Of a DNA stretch of 64,000 nucleotides, positions 23,031-33,784 are shown one piece after another. The stretch spans positions 13,311,241 to 13,375,240 of the forward strand of contig CM049318.1 of NCBI GenBank assembly GCA_026874595.1, given 5' to 3'. Positions within the stretch are counted from its first letter, which is position 1, and the number at the start of each line of letters is the position of its first letter. The stretch is from Sipunculus nudus. Lineage: Eukaryota > Annelida > Sipuncula > Golfingiida > Sipunculidae. The notes under the pieces are model-generated. The model did not search any database. It worked only from the letters and a program-made list of their open reading frames with translations, and was not told the origin of the DNA. The translations under genes were made by a program, and so were the position numbers.

Positions 23031-24256
23031 ACTTCTAGATTATCTGCATAGTGCTATTACCAGGGTGTATATCATATATTACTATAGTAAGCTTCCACCT
23101 GGCATGAGCATTATGAAATAAAATCCCTCCAGGTTCAGAGCTTGAGCGGAATACTACCATAGCGAGCAAACAAAGTGTTAATCTAAAATTTCAGATAGAG
23201 CTATTTACAAATTCACAGGTCCACCGGTCTAGGAGGGGGTGTCATGTACTGTTAAACAATACTTTATCCACCTGTTTTAGAGGCCTTTAGTGCAAGACTG
23301 ATTAAATTCACAAGATCTGCAAAATGGTAATGATTAAAATATTTATTTTATTAAGAAAAGCAGTAAATCAAAGAGAGATGCCTATTGGACTCATTTAGTG
23401 TGATATGAAATAACAAGAATATACATTTTATCATGCTAAATCTTACAAATGGTTATCCCTAACCAAATGATGTGCTTCCTGGCGGGATTATGGGCTCTAA
23501 CTACTAAAATCCTGTATCCCTGCAAGATATCCAACATTTGGTGTATTGACATAGAGAGATTGAGAGAAAGGAAAAAAGGTGTTCATATAATATGTAATAT
23601 TTTTTTGTTAGGTGTACATATGTTTTTATAAATAAGTGATGATCCCGCTGTTAAACTTTAAAAACCAGTGACAAAATGTAAATTAAAAAAAACTATTTAG
23701 ACTATGCTTATGTCATTCTTCTGTACACCTATTTAATTGTGTGTTTTATTAATAATAATTTTGTGCTAATTTTACTTAATTAAAAATTATAAGGAAAATT
23801 ACAATAACTGATAATTAATAGGAATTAACTGGTGGTAAATGATGGATTATGATATAAAATTATACAGATAATATTGGGTAGCGGGCTACCTCTCACACTG
23901 GTTGACCCCGTTTCCTGGTTGAATAGACTATTAAAAATTACATGTATAAGGTATGTTGAATAGAAATCATCCAGCCGGATGCTTGGCATGACACAGATCT
24001 TAAACATAAGACCTAGGATGTTCATGGGGGCACTGACAATCAGTGTCCCATTGTACAATCTAATATTAGAATGCAGATGGGTTATATGATCTTGTAAACC
24101 CTATATTATGGCACAGTATTTATAGGCCATGGCATGTAGAAATATTTTAAATTCAGCTGGTCATCATGGCCCATGGGTCACTTCTTGATATGTATTCAGT
24201 GTAACATAAGGAGATGTCCTTCATTTGTTTTTCTCTCATTGTAGAAAGACGACAAA

Positions 24257-26104
24257 ATGGCGTCATCAAGCACAAGGCAACTGCTTGAATGTTCCATCTG
24301 CCTCACAGAGAAAGTTGGCAAAACACCACGATCACTTTGCTGTCTACATTCTTTCTGCCATGACTGCCTCGTAACTTTGTTTGATTCCACCGGCAACCGG
24401 AATGACACAGGGGGCCAGTTAAAATGCCCAGTATGTCGTCGAGTCACTGTTATACAAGGTGGAATTGAAAGCTTACCTGTTGACTTCAGACTTCAAGATA
24501 TGGCTGATTTAATCAATCAGACTCAAGACGCATGTCAGTGCCGCCAATGCAAACAAAAGGGTGTCTCCTGTCTTGCAAAATCTGCTTGTCAGAAGTGCAA
24601 CTCTATTTATTGTGAAAAATGTTCCATAGAACACACAAATATTGCCCTATTCTCGGACCATAAGATGGTGAATGCGTTTTGCAAGCAGCACGGAAGGCCG
24701 TTCAGTTACATCTGTGAAACATGCATTGCTGGGGTTTGTTCAGATTGCATAACTTCAGAGGCACATGCCAATCATGATCACAAGAAGGTGAAATGCGGAC
24801 GTAAATTAGTGAGCAAAAGGATGACAGACACTATTACCAAAATGAAGAATGCGGGCCAAAATCTGGAACAGTATATTAACATTAAAAAAGAAGAAAGTCA
24901 AGCAAAAAGGCCAAAAGTTGAGGAAAATATAAAGGCACAAGGTGACAGAATAAAGGCTCAAGTTGATAAGATGGTTGAGGAAACTATCAAGCAGCATGCA
25001 GAGAATCAGTCTGCATCGTTTGAACGATTGTTCCAGGTCTACCGTGAGGCATGTGACAAGACGACAGAGATCGAGGCAGCAGAAGCATTACTCAGAATGG
25101 ATTCAGGGGACTTCTTGGCAAATTTACATTCTGTGGATGCTTGCCTTCAAACAGAGATGAATAAGATAGAAAAATTAGGAAAATCTCTCCCGGACCCTTC
25201 GCTCCATTCATATGTTGAATGTAATTTGAGGCTTGTTGACAGACGTGCTGGTTCACAGGCAAGATGTGGTTTGGATGGTGTCTTGGTAGGACTGGAGAGA
25301 GCAAGATTGCAAATAATGCTTGATATTGACTGTTCCGTCACCCTTCCTGAACAGCAAAGTCCTTTCTGGGTCAGTGTCACCTCAGACGGTTCCGCTGTGG
25401 TGAGCAGTCGGCAAGGAAATGTCGTCCATAAAATCAAGATATGTGGAAATGCATCTAAGATCTATGAAGGCAATCGTGTGTGTGGTACCTGTGTGGACAA
25501 TGAAGACAATATATACATAGCACAAACTAACGGATGTGCGGTCATCAAATGTAATCCGTTGGGAAGATCTTTCATAATGAAACTGAATTCTCCTTTACAG
25601 TACATCACTGACATCAATGTCAAAGGCAATGACCTCTTTTTATCAAGTCGAGGTGGGATCTTTACCCGCTCACTCTCCGGTCCTGGAGGAAAAGAAGTCT
25701 TGAATTTACGCAATTGTCCTTACTTCACTATTACTGAAAATCCTCTATCTGAGGTCAAATTAATCGTCACAACCTGGGACCCACATGAAGTCAAGTTTTA
25801 TGATACCAATGGCAATAAGATAAACCGGATGGGAGACCATAGCAGACCTGAACTTAGATTCAGCGCCCCAATGGGTATCACACAACTTGCAAATGGCCAT
25901 TTCCTTGTTTCTGATTATTATAACAGTAGAATTGTTGAGTTTCTCATTGACGGCAGCTTTGTCAGGAATTTGTTGACAAGAGATGATGGTTTGCGTTTCC
26001 CGACTGGTATTGCTTATATCCATCCCTATCTGTGGGTTTGTGAAAACCATCGTTCAGACAACTTGAGAAAGGTCAAACTTTTTAGATTTGTTAATGTGCC
26101 TTAA
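24257..26104 (+). CDS. TRIM-type E3 ubiquitin ligase with beta-propeller, copy A
   Basis: 615 residues in one exon, start ATG in the context acaaaATGGcg, twelve bases after a splice acceptor. Domains in order: C3HC4 RING (C12, C15, C29, H31, C34, C37, C57, C60); first B-box about 93-135 (C95, C98, C111, C114, C119, C122, H126, H135); second B-box about 142-175 (C142, H145, C153, C156, C161, C164, H170, H175); charged coiled coil about 180-330; and a C-terminal NHL-like six-bladed beta-propeller about 345-612. This is the layout of the TRIM2/TRIM3/TRIM56/TRIM71-like group, which is greatly expanded in molluscs and lancelets. RING residues are complete, so E3 activity is expected; substrates are unknown. 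Cytoplasmic location is inferred from the absence of a signal peptide or membrane segment. Copy B differs at 13 residues. Confidence 0.93.
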   Translation: MASSSTRQLLECSICLTEKVGKTPRSLCCLHSFCHDCLVTLFDSTGNRNDTGGQLKCPVCRRVTVIQGGIESLPVDFRLQDMADLINQTQDACQCRQCKQKGVSCLAKSACQKCNSIYCEKCSIEHTNIALFSDHKMVNAFCKQHGRPFSYICETCIAGVCSDCITSEAHANHDHKKVKCGRKLVSKRMTDTITKMKNAGQNLEQYINIKKEESQAKRPKVEENIKAQGDRIKAQVDKMVEETIKQHAENQSASFERLFQVYREACDKTTEIEAAEALLRMDSGDFLANLHSVDACLQTEMNKIEKLGKSLPDPSLHSYVECNLRLVDRRAGSQARCGLDGVLVGLERARLQIMLDIDCSVTLPEQQSPFWVSVTSDGSAVVSSRQGNVVHKIKICGNASKIYEGNRVCGTCVDNEDNIYIAQTNGCAVIKCNPLGRSFIMKLNSPLQYITDINVKGNDLFLSSRGGIFTRSLSGPGGKEVLNLRNCPYFTITENPLSEVKLIVTTWDPHEVKFYDTNGNKINRMGDHSRPELRFSAPMGITQLANGHFLVSDYYNSRIVEFLIDGSFVRNLLTRDDGLRFPTGIAYIHPYLWVCENHRSDNLRKVKLFRFVNVP

Positions 26105-26404
26105 CAGGCACGCCAGTAAATAGCTTTTTGTTATAGTAACCAGCCTAGCCTACCGCAGGTGACCACTGACTAATCGTCCTGCCTTTGTCTCCCAATGAGG
26201 TCCTTTGTGAGTTCTGGTGACATGGTCCTCAAGCTTGAACTGTATATTTTGCATGGAATGGACTTTTAACTTTGTTAGCTGAACTTAATAGTATACATCA
26301 CCTATAATATAACCCTATTGTTTTGATATAACCCTATTGGCTAGCAGGGTTGCAGGTCAAAATGTGAATTATTATTTTTGTGCAGTATCTCGATAAGTAC
26401 AAAA

Positions 26405-26680
26405 AATGAGTTCAAATTTCAGCCAAGACGCCCGCCCAGGGTGAGCGCTCTGCAGGCTTAAGGAAAAAAGGCCTTGCCCAAGTGTTTCACTCACAAACGA
26501 GTGCGCCTTTCGGGGGTACCTCGATGGAATGACCGATCAATGGGGACGATAACGCAGCAGGGCCCACAGGTGCATTAGTCACTTGGCCTGGTTGATGCCA
26601 GGAAATAAAATTAGAGGAAGTGCGTAACACTGACCTGTCACAAAGTCCGAAACCGGAATGGAATTTCATAAATGTAAATT
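26405..26680 (+). mobile_element. SINE relic downstream of TRIM copy A
   Basis: Matches the reverse complement of the window's last 305 bp over most of its length: AGTTCAAATTTCAGCCAAG (decayed B box and following part), CAGGGTGAGCGCTCTGCAGGCTTA, the CGCCTTTCGGGGGTACCTCG block, and the end CCGAAACCGGAATGGAATT. The tRNA-like head is degenerate here. The same insertion is in unit B (35933-36210), so it predates the duplication. Confidence 0.75.
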
Positions 26681-27794
26681 TATGTAGTTAGTTCGCATTA
26701 GAAAAAGGGAGTCTGTTCCCTCCATAAAAAGTATTAAAAGCATCACGACGTTTAAGTCTGGATCTGAATGTAGTGTTTATGGGCTTCTTTCTGGAGTAAC
26801 CACGAATGTTTGGGAAAAGTAATAGAATGCAAATTACCTAACGTTCTTTTTTCCCTGCTTTAGGTAGAATTTGACAAACCCTCAGTATCATATAAGCAAG
26901 AATAATGAAACAGAAAATAGCAAGAATTTCTTATATATGTTTATAACATAGTTACTGTTTATGCTACAGAGTTCTAGATTCTAGCTGTAGGCGACATAAT
27001 TGATATCGTATGTGTTTAAACGAGAATATACAGGATTTGTATAAAACAAAGCATGTTACATTCTCGTGGTAGACAGGCCTAGCCCTCTTTAGTCTTTAAA
27101 CATTGGGTATGCTTACAGTGACACATCTGTGCTTACAGTGACACTTTAAAATTCTTGCGATATATTCCGCAAAACAAGAATTGACGAGATTTACACAAAT
27201 GTCAACTTAACACCCAGACCTTTTTAAGGTAGAAAGACTCGACTGGTTGCTTTGAGAGGCATTGAATAAGCATTCAGTAGTAAAGTAGCAGGTATCTCTA
27301 AATGTCTTCACTTTTGTTGAAAGGGAACAAACAAAGTTGAACAGATCATTGTTAGGTAGTACAAAATGTACAGATTTTCATTGCATTTAATAGCCTTTGA
27401 TGGCTTCTTAATCCTTGATTTCATCACACCTCGTCATATCTGCACTAAAATGTGAATTCTTTGATATCATCATAGTTGCCTATCTGGGAGGGCTGGCGAC
27501 TATATTGCTTGGATAGGGATACAGGGATAAGGTTTTAATACATAATTGTATATAGATTAATGGACAATTATCTGTATAGATTATTGAACATTTATGTGCA
27601 ATCAGGTGTAGGTAATATTCAATTCCTAGTATATACAACAGGTTACATTGGGAACTCACAATTTATTGGTGGCTGAGGGGATTCTTTTATCAGTTGCTTT
27701 CATAAATGTTATCTTTATAACTAATTATGTTTTACTGGAAAGGTATTCCACTCTGGTGAATAGAAACTGATTCTAGATATCACGGTACCTTGTG

Positions 27795-27796
<2 letters not shown>

Positions 27797-27859
<63 letters not shown>
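27797..27859. repeat. (TA)n microsatellite in unit A
   Basis: About 30 TA units; the unit B counterpart at 37326-37341 has only about 8, so it has changed length since the duplication. Confidence 0.95.
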
Positions 27860-27861
<2 letters not shown>

Positions 27862-29393
27862 CTCTGACTTGGTATATAGCGTAGGGATTTGAGTGCCATT
27901 TGCCTAAACATCCGGATAAAAACTTGGATCTGTTTTGTCTTTCGTTAATGAATGCGCTTTTTACACATATGGGACTTTTGTGGGTTTTTTTCTGTGTGAA
28001 TGAATCAAGTGTGTATATGAGTGTGTTAAAGTGATAGAAATACTGTTGCCCACAAAGTATATTCAATACTGTGATCATTTAAAATTAAGCACAATACTTT
28101 CTTTATTAAATGACGTCACAAGAATAATACATAGGGTGTCCATACCCTCCTTATTAAATGTAGCGGGGCACGGTGAATTGTTCATCTGTGTCACAAACAC
28201 TGTTGTCCTTTAAAACACATATAAAATCGTTCCCAATTATAAACAGAGAATTTTTTTTCTAATATGGTATGACTGTTCTGAAATATATTTAAAAAGTGCT
28301 TAAATTATGCTTCATTGATTGGTCGAATAAAGAAACACTATAATTCACACCGACCTCCTTCATAACATATATATTTTGTCGAGAAACCCACAAATGTGAC
28401 ATCGTAGCCATGTATGCGTTTCCAGAATAACAGATACCAGCACAGAGAGCAGTGCCCAGACCCAATGTTGTTACATTTCGGCCGACATCCCGCCTGCACA
28501 AACAAAGTGAAGTGTCATGACTTATAATTTATTAATAGAACCCTCAACCTACCTTTCTCGTATGAAAACATCCTTCATAATTGTTGTAAAATGTAATTTA
28601 AGAAAACAAACATTCCTTCGTTCTGAACACAACATATGTCTGCCAAAACCTCCCAAAATGACAAACAGCCACAACAAGCAAAACGACCTGAGCGTGAGCC
28701 GTTCAACCAGGAAATATATACCATGTACACGGCGAAGCACACACACAACAACACAGGGCCGCAGTCAGCTGGCCCACTAGTTATGCCTTTTAATGAAACC
28801 ATAAAATAATCCTTAGCTGCTGCTCGGCTATATCCAGAAGAAACAAAGTCCTTCAATCAATCGAAATATTATTATGATACATCCCTAGTTAATCCAGTCT
28901 AAAAGTATCCGGGCACCTTGTCCGCCAAGTCCTTGTCCCCGACGTCCCGGCCGTCCGCCTCGCCCCTTGCGTACCGTACGCTCCGGGGCCTGTGTTATTC
29001 AATGATCAACTGAAGCCCCGGGTACATTATCCGCCAGCCACTCGGGTTGTGTGCCGGAGTCTGTGTGATTGGTGTATGTGTTCGGGACACTGTGTATTCA
29101 CAGCGAACCGCACAAGCTGGGCCGATCATGACAAGCGACAACGACCACAACCAAGTTTAACATGTGTACCGCTCTCAACAAGAGACCAATCGCAACTGTT
29201 CAACATGTTGTGCTCGCATATATGTTCCTCCCCGCCAGCCAACCACATAATGAACATCGGTCCACGGTATCCATGCGGCAGGCTCCACGTGACACGTGAC
29301 CCTGCTTCCGCAACTGGAGACATACTGCACAGCGTCCCCTGTAGCCATCCCGTACGTCCCATCGGTCCTCTGAACCGGACCGGGCGCCCTCAC

Positions 29394-29428
29394 TATAAAT
29401 AGACCTCATTTCCATAAGCAGTTCATTC
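29394..29428 (+). promoter_or_regulatory. TATA/Inr core promoter of TRIM copy B
   Basis: TATAAATAG from 29394 and TCATTC at 29423-29428 put A(+1) at 29425, 31 bp after the first T of the TATA box, as in copy A. Two CACGTG E-boxes lie at 29286-29291 and 29293-29298. All elements are intact, so copy B should be transcribable by itself. Confidence 0.75.
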
Positions 29429-29599
29429 GTTGGTGAGCGGTCGAGCCGAGCGGACGTACCTGTGAAGCGGACAGCGTGATTGGTTGGAGCACCTGAAAAT
29501 CATCCAGTTTGTAGCGCTGGTCCTTGGGATCAACGATCTGTCGGCAAAGACGATCACACTGGCTGGGCGTAGCTACAGGCGGGCAACACAAATTTGAAG
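29425..29599 (+). other. TRIM copy B exon 1 (5' UTR)
   Basis: Non-coding exon from Inr to the donor AAG|GTATGT (intron from 29600). The acceptor TCTCATTGTAG ends at 33772. The implied intron is 4173 bp, shorter than in copy A mainly because of the 290-bp deletion. Confidence 0.65.
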
Positions 29600-31100
29600 G
29601 TATGTAACTGTAGGCTGAATATGTTTACGACAGCGACAGTCTGATGACATGCAAACTGAGTGCTTGCTCTTTGGCTTGGGACTGCGCCGTCGCAGTGATA
29701 GTGACATGACATTTTCCCCAAAAGCTGGGTATGTTTGAGACAGTGAAAGTCCAGTGACATACACACTGAGTGCTTGCTGTTTGAATGGGACAGTCTGTGC
29801 CGACGCAATGGCAGTGCCGTGACACATACCGCTTGCTCTCTGACATGGAAGAGTCTGCGCTGTCTCAGTGACAGTGACGTGACACCTACCCAGGAGGCTG
29901 GGTATTTCTGCGTCAGTGACAGTCTGGTTACATACAAACTGAGTGCTTATTCTTTTGCTTGGAACTGTCTGCGCCGTCACAGTGACTGTGACATGACATC
30001 ACCCCAGAAGCTCGGTACGTTGGTGACAGGGACAATCTTGTGACATACACTTTGTGTGCTTGCCCTTTGCATTGGACAGTCTCTGCTGTCGCAGTGGCAG
30101 TGCCGTGACACATTCCGCTTTCTCTCTGACATTGAACAGTCTGCGCAGTGACAGTTGCGTGACCCCTACCCAGGAGGCCGGGTAATGTTTGCGACAGCGA
30201 CAGTCTGGTGCCATAAAAACTGAGTTATTGCTCTTTGGCTTGGGACTGTCTGCACCGTCGCAGTAACAGTGACATGACATCACCCCAGAATCTCGGTACG
30301 TTTGTAACAGTGACAGTCTTGTGACATACACTTTTAGTGCTTTCCCTTTTCATTGGACGGTCTGCGCCTTCGCATTGACAGTGGCATTACACCTACCTCA
30401 GAGGCTGGGTATATTCGCCACAGTTACGGTCTTGTGACACACATACTTGAGTGTTGCTCTTTGGCTTGGGACTGTCTGAGCCATCGCAATGATAGTGACA
30501 TTCCAAAGAAGCTGGGTATGTTTGTGACAGTGACAGTCTGGTGAGTGTTTGTTGTTTGCAGGGGACAGTCTATGCCGTCGCAGTGGCAGTGCCATGACAC
30601 ATACCGCTTGCTCTTTGACATGGAACCGTGTGCGCCGTCGCAGTGACAGTGACGTGACCCCTACCCAGGAGGCTGGGTATGTCTGCAACAGCGACAGTCT
30701 GGTGACAAATCCACTGAGTGCTTGCTCTTTGGCTTTGGACTGTCTGCGCCGACGCAGTAACAGTGACATGCAACCCCAGAAGCTGGGTATGTTTGTGACA
30801 GTGACAGTCTTTTGACATACACACTTGAGTAATGCTCTTTGGTTTTGGACAGTCTGTGCCATCGCAGTGACAGTGATGTGACACAAACCTAAGAAGCTGG
30901 GGTTTTTTTTAAAGTGACAGTCGGTGACACATACAATGAGTGTTTGTCTTTCGGCATGCGACAGCCGGAACCGTGGCAGTGACGGTGGCATGACACCTAA
31001 CCCTGAACGCTGGGTATGTTTGTGACAGTGATTGACAGGTCACACTCATTGCTTTCACTATGCCATGAGGCAGCTAGTCTGGGCCCTCACAGTGACAGTG
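29600..31100 (+). repeat. Minisatellite in TRIM copy B intron
   Basis: Same array as at 19767-21280 with the same monomer order, including the longer units. Small differences are visible, such as a shorter segment near 30500 (AATGATAGTGACATTCC), so the array has kept its number of monomers since the duplication. Confidence 0.92.
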
Positions 31101-31980
31101 ACAAAAAAAAAATCTCTTACAATTAAAGCTTGAAACATAGGCAGACTAAAACAAAGTTGGTTTTGCTGATTTTGATGCAATCGGCGTACCGGAATATCAA
31201 CGTTTCTCAAAATGTTCAGGTTTTCATGTTTATTGGTTCTTGTCATTGACAAAACACAGTGTGATTGTTTAAGTTTACAAGCCAGGATGAACTATGTACT
31301 CGATATTTACGCACAATCCAGTAAAATGTTTAATGGAAGCAATATATCACACTGAACCCGTTGTGCCAAGGCACTACTGGCCTTTAATGGCTTTGTAGTA
31401 TATATACAATTGTGTGTGTAGCCAGTGGTCCGGTTACCAGGAAACTCACGGCAGTGATAATGTAACACATGCACACCGCTGGCTGAAACAATCAAGCAGT
31501 CTCACGAGGGTAGGCACCCAACACAATGGATCAGATGTACTCATAACAAGTGCTGTGTCTACCACTTGTATGCGAGCCAACACTTGGTCTATATGCCATA
31601 TGAATAAGCTTTTATTCAGGTCGACATTTTCGGGAACGTAACAAGTCATTTAAAGTATGGTTACTACTAAATTCAGCCGTCTTTGTATCCAAGTAAGCCG
31701 CACTTTTGTTGCATACACGCCTCCATGCCCTATCATTATACTATTAATTCTATTTAACTTGAGTTTCTGGCACTCATACCCTAATCCACATGACTCCAAA
31801 GTGGTCTGTTATTAAAGAACATGGACCAGCGCCTTGTCCAGATAAGGGTAAAAGGAAGGTTATTTCGTCATTTTTTAATTGTCTGCTGGATTTATCGCCC
31901 ACTCAACGATTATCATCTACTGCCATGGCCATTTGCAGTTTATAGTTGGTGACAAAACCATAAGTAAGGTGGTTTGATGT

Positions 31981-32335
31981 TCATTCTTCAGTTTGGTCTG
32001 TGTTTTCAGTGTAATAAACAAATTTTAATACGACTTTTCCATCTTTACACAGTACGTATTTCCTCTGATTTTTAGTTTCTATTAAATCTATTAGCAACAG
32101 ATACGATGACGAAGTGCTACTGGCCTTTAATGGCAGCTGCAAGTACTGTAACCAGGGGTTACCCCTCAGTAAGTGGTGTGCTTGCTCAAGGATAGGCCAT
32201 GCAGTACTCCAGCCAGTGTGTAAAATTCTTAAACTTAAGTTCTGCTTTTTGATGTTCCTCGACTCACACTCCAATGCACTCGCACAAACCTGTGGCGTTT
32301 GTGTCACAGAGCCACTAAAGATGTGACTTTGGCTA
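31981..32335 (-). pseudogene. Decayed antisense exon-like segment in TRIM copy B intron
   Basis: Counterpart of 22165-22505, with the frame open here where unit A has a TAA. The open frame runs on to 32520 only because the (GA)n tract codes for Arg-Glu repeats. The C-terminal 40 or so residues look protein-like and end in an acidic tail. No family recognised. Confidence 0.2.
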
Positions 32336-32449
32336 TTTAAGTGATTTTTTTTTATTTTTCTAGTATCAAGTATATGAATTTGAAAATATACAGAAATTTG
32401 CAGTTGCAAAAATAAACCCCCCTGTGATAAATCCACATCCTGGCTTTTT

Positions 32450-32450
<1 letters not shown>

Positions 32451-32492
<42 letters not shown>
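32451..32492. repeat. (CT)n microsatellite
   Basis: CT dinucleotides, counterpart of 22635-22670. Confidence 0.95.
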
Positions 32493-32497
<5 letters not shown>

Positions 32498-32650
32498 GAG
32501 TATATAACAAATAACGCCACCCTATTCAGTTCATATGTCAGAGGGATAAGGAGAACTCCAACCCGTATACTGGCTAATCAAATAAAGGTACAATATGTGG
32601 TTTAATACTCCTAACAAATGTAAGATTAAAGTTCACATTCCATGCACTTA

Positions 32651-32856
32651 CAGGGGTGGATCCAGGATTTAGGAAAAAGGGGGGGGTCCTACGTAGGAGG
32701 ACTAATGCAAACCCTAAAAAAGGTCCCAAGGTCCGGCCAAAGGGGGGGGGGGGGGTTCCAGGCCGCAAAATTTTGTCTGAACCCCTTAAAAAGGTTGCTT
32801 CGGATGAAAGGGGGGGGGTCCCGAACCCCTGGACCCTTCTCCTTGATCCGCTACCG
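32651..32856. mobile_element. hAT-type MITE, copy in unit B
   Basis: Same element and flanks as 22829-23030 (starts CAGGGGTGGATCCAGGA, ends TCCTTGATCCGCTACCG), copied by the segmental duplication. It has longer G-runs and a few substitutions. Confidence 0.6.
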
Positions 32857-33784
32857 ACTTCTAGATTATCTGCATAGTGCTATTACCAGGGTGTATATCA
32901 AATATTACAATAGTAAGCTTCCACCTGGCATGAGCATTATGAAATAAAATCCCTTCCAGGTTCGGAGCTTGAGCGGAATACTAGCATAGCGAGCAAACGA
33001 AGTGTTAATCTAAAATTTCAGATAGAGCTATTTACTCATTCATAGGTCCGCCGTCTGCAAGATATCCAACATTTGGTGTATTGACATAGAGAGATTGAGA
33101 GAAAGGAAAAAAAAAGTGTTCATGTAATATGTAATATTTTTTTGTTAGGTGTACATATGTTTTATATAAACAGCGATGATCCCGCTGTTTAACTTTAAAA
33201 ACCAGTGACAAAATGTAAATTAAAAAAACTATTTAGACTATGCTTATCTCATTCTTCTGTACACCTATTTAATTGTGTGTTTTATTAATAATAACTTTGT
33301 GCTAATTTTACTTAATTAAAAATTATAAGGAAAATTACAATAACTGATAATTAATAGGAATTAACTGGTGGTAAATGATGGATTATGATATAAAATTATA
33401 CAGATAATATTGTGTAGCGGGCTACCTCTCACTCTGGTTGACCCCGTTTCCTGGTTGAATAGACTATTAAAAATTACATGTATAAGGTATGTTGAATAGA
33501 AATCATCCAGCCGGATGCTTGGCATGACACAGATCTTAAACATAAGACCTAGGATATTCATGGGGGCACTGACAATCCCATGTACAATCTATATTAGAAT
33601 GCAGACGGGTTATATGATCTTGTAAACCCTATATTATGGCACAGTATTTATAGGCCATGGCATGTAGAAATATTTTAAATTCAGCTGGTCATCATGGCCC
33701 ATGGGTCACTTCTTGATATGTATTCAGTGTAACATAAGGAGATGTCCTTCATTTGTTTTTCTCTCATTGTAGAAAGACGACAAA

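Larger units (their letters stand above)
21281..24244 (+). other. Rest of TRIM copy A intron
   Basis: Intron sequence after the minisatellite. It holds two minus-strand stretches that look like decayed coding sequence, a (CT)n tract (22635-22670), a MITE (22829-23030) and unique AT-rich DNA. It ends in a polypyrimidine tract and TAG at 24242-24244. Confidence 0.55.
18562..28400 (+). repeat. Tandem segmental duplication, unit A (9.84 kb)
   Basis: The whole segment recurs immediately downstream at 28401-37876 in the same orientation. The left edge is ATCGTAGCCATG at 18562 and 28401; the right edge is CACAAATGTGAC ending at 28400 and 37876. The last base of A abuts the first base of B with no spacer. 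Unit A holds the TRIM gene copy A with promoter, exon 1, intron minisatellite and 3' flank. It keeps about 290 bp (23229-23519) that unit B lacks, and a longer (TA)n tract at 27797-27859. Confidence 0.97.
26105..28400 (+). other. 3' UTR and downstream DNA of TRIM copy A
   Basis: No other gene. The 3' UTR probably extends into the SINE relic: an AATAAA lies at 26604-26609. Beyond are unique AT-rich DNA, a doubled GTGCTTACAGTGACAC string near 27113-27140 and a long (TA)n tract at 27797-27859. Confidence 0.5.
31101..33772 (+). other. Rest of TRIM copy B intron
   Basis: Counterpart of 21281-24244: antisense decayed stretches, (CT)n at 32451-32492, MITE at 32651-32856, the site of the 290-bp deletion near 33055, and the splice acceptor at 33771-33772. 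Confidence 0.55.

Noticed and set aside
25147-25713. Minus-strand frames opposite the TRIM coding exon
   Set aside because: They are antisense shadows of the real gene, found equally in copy B.
32642-32947. 101- and 73-codon frames at the unit B MITE
   Set aside because: They arise from the G-runs of the MITE and are not shared in length by unit A.
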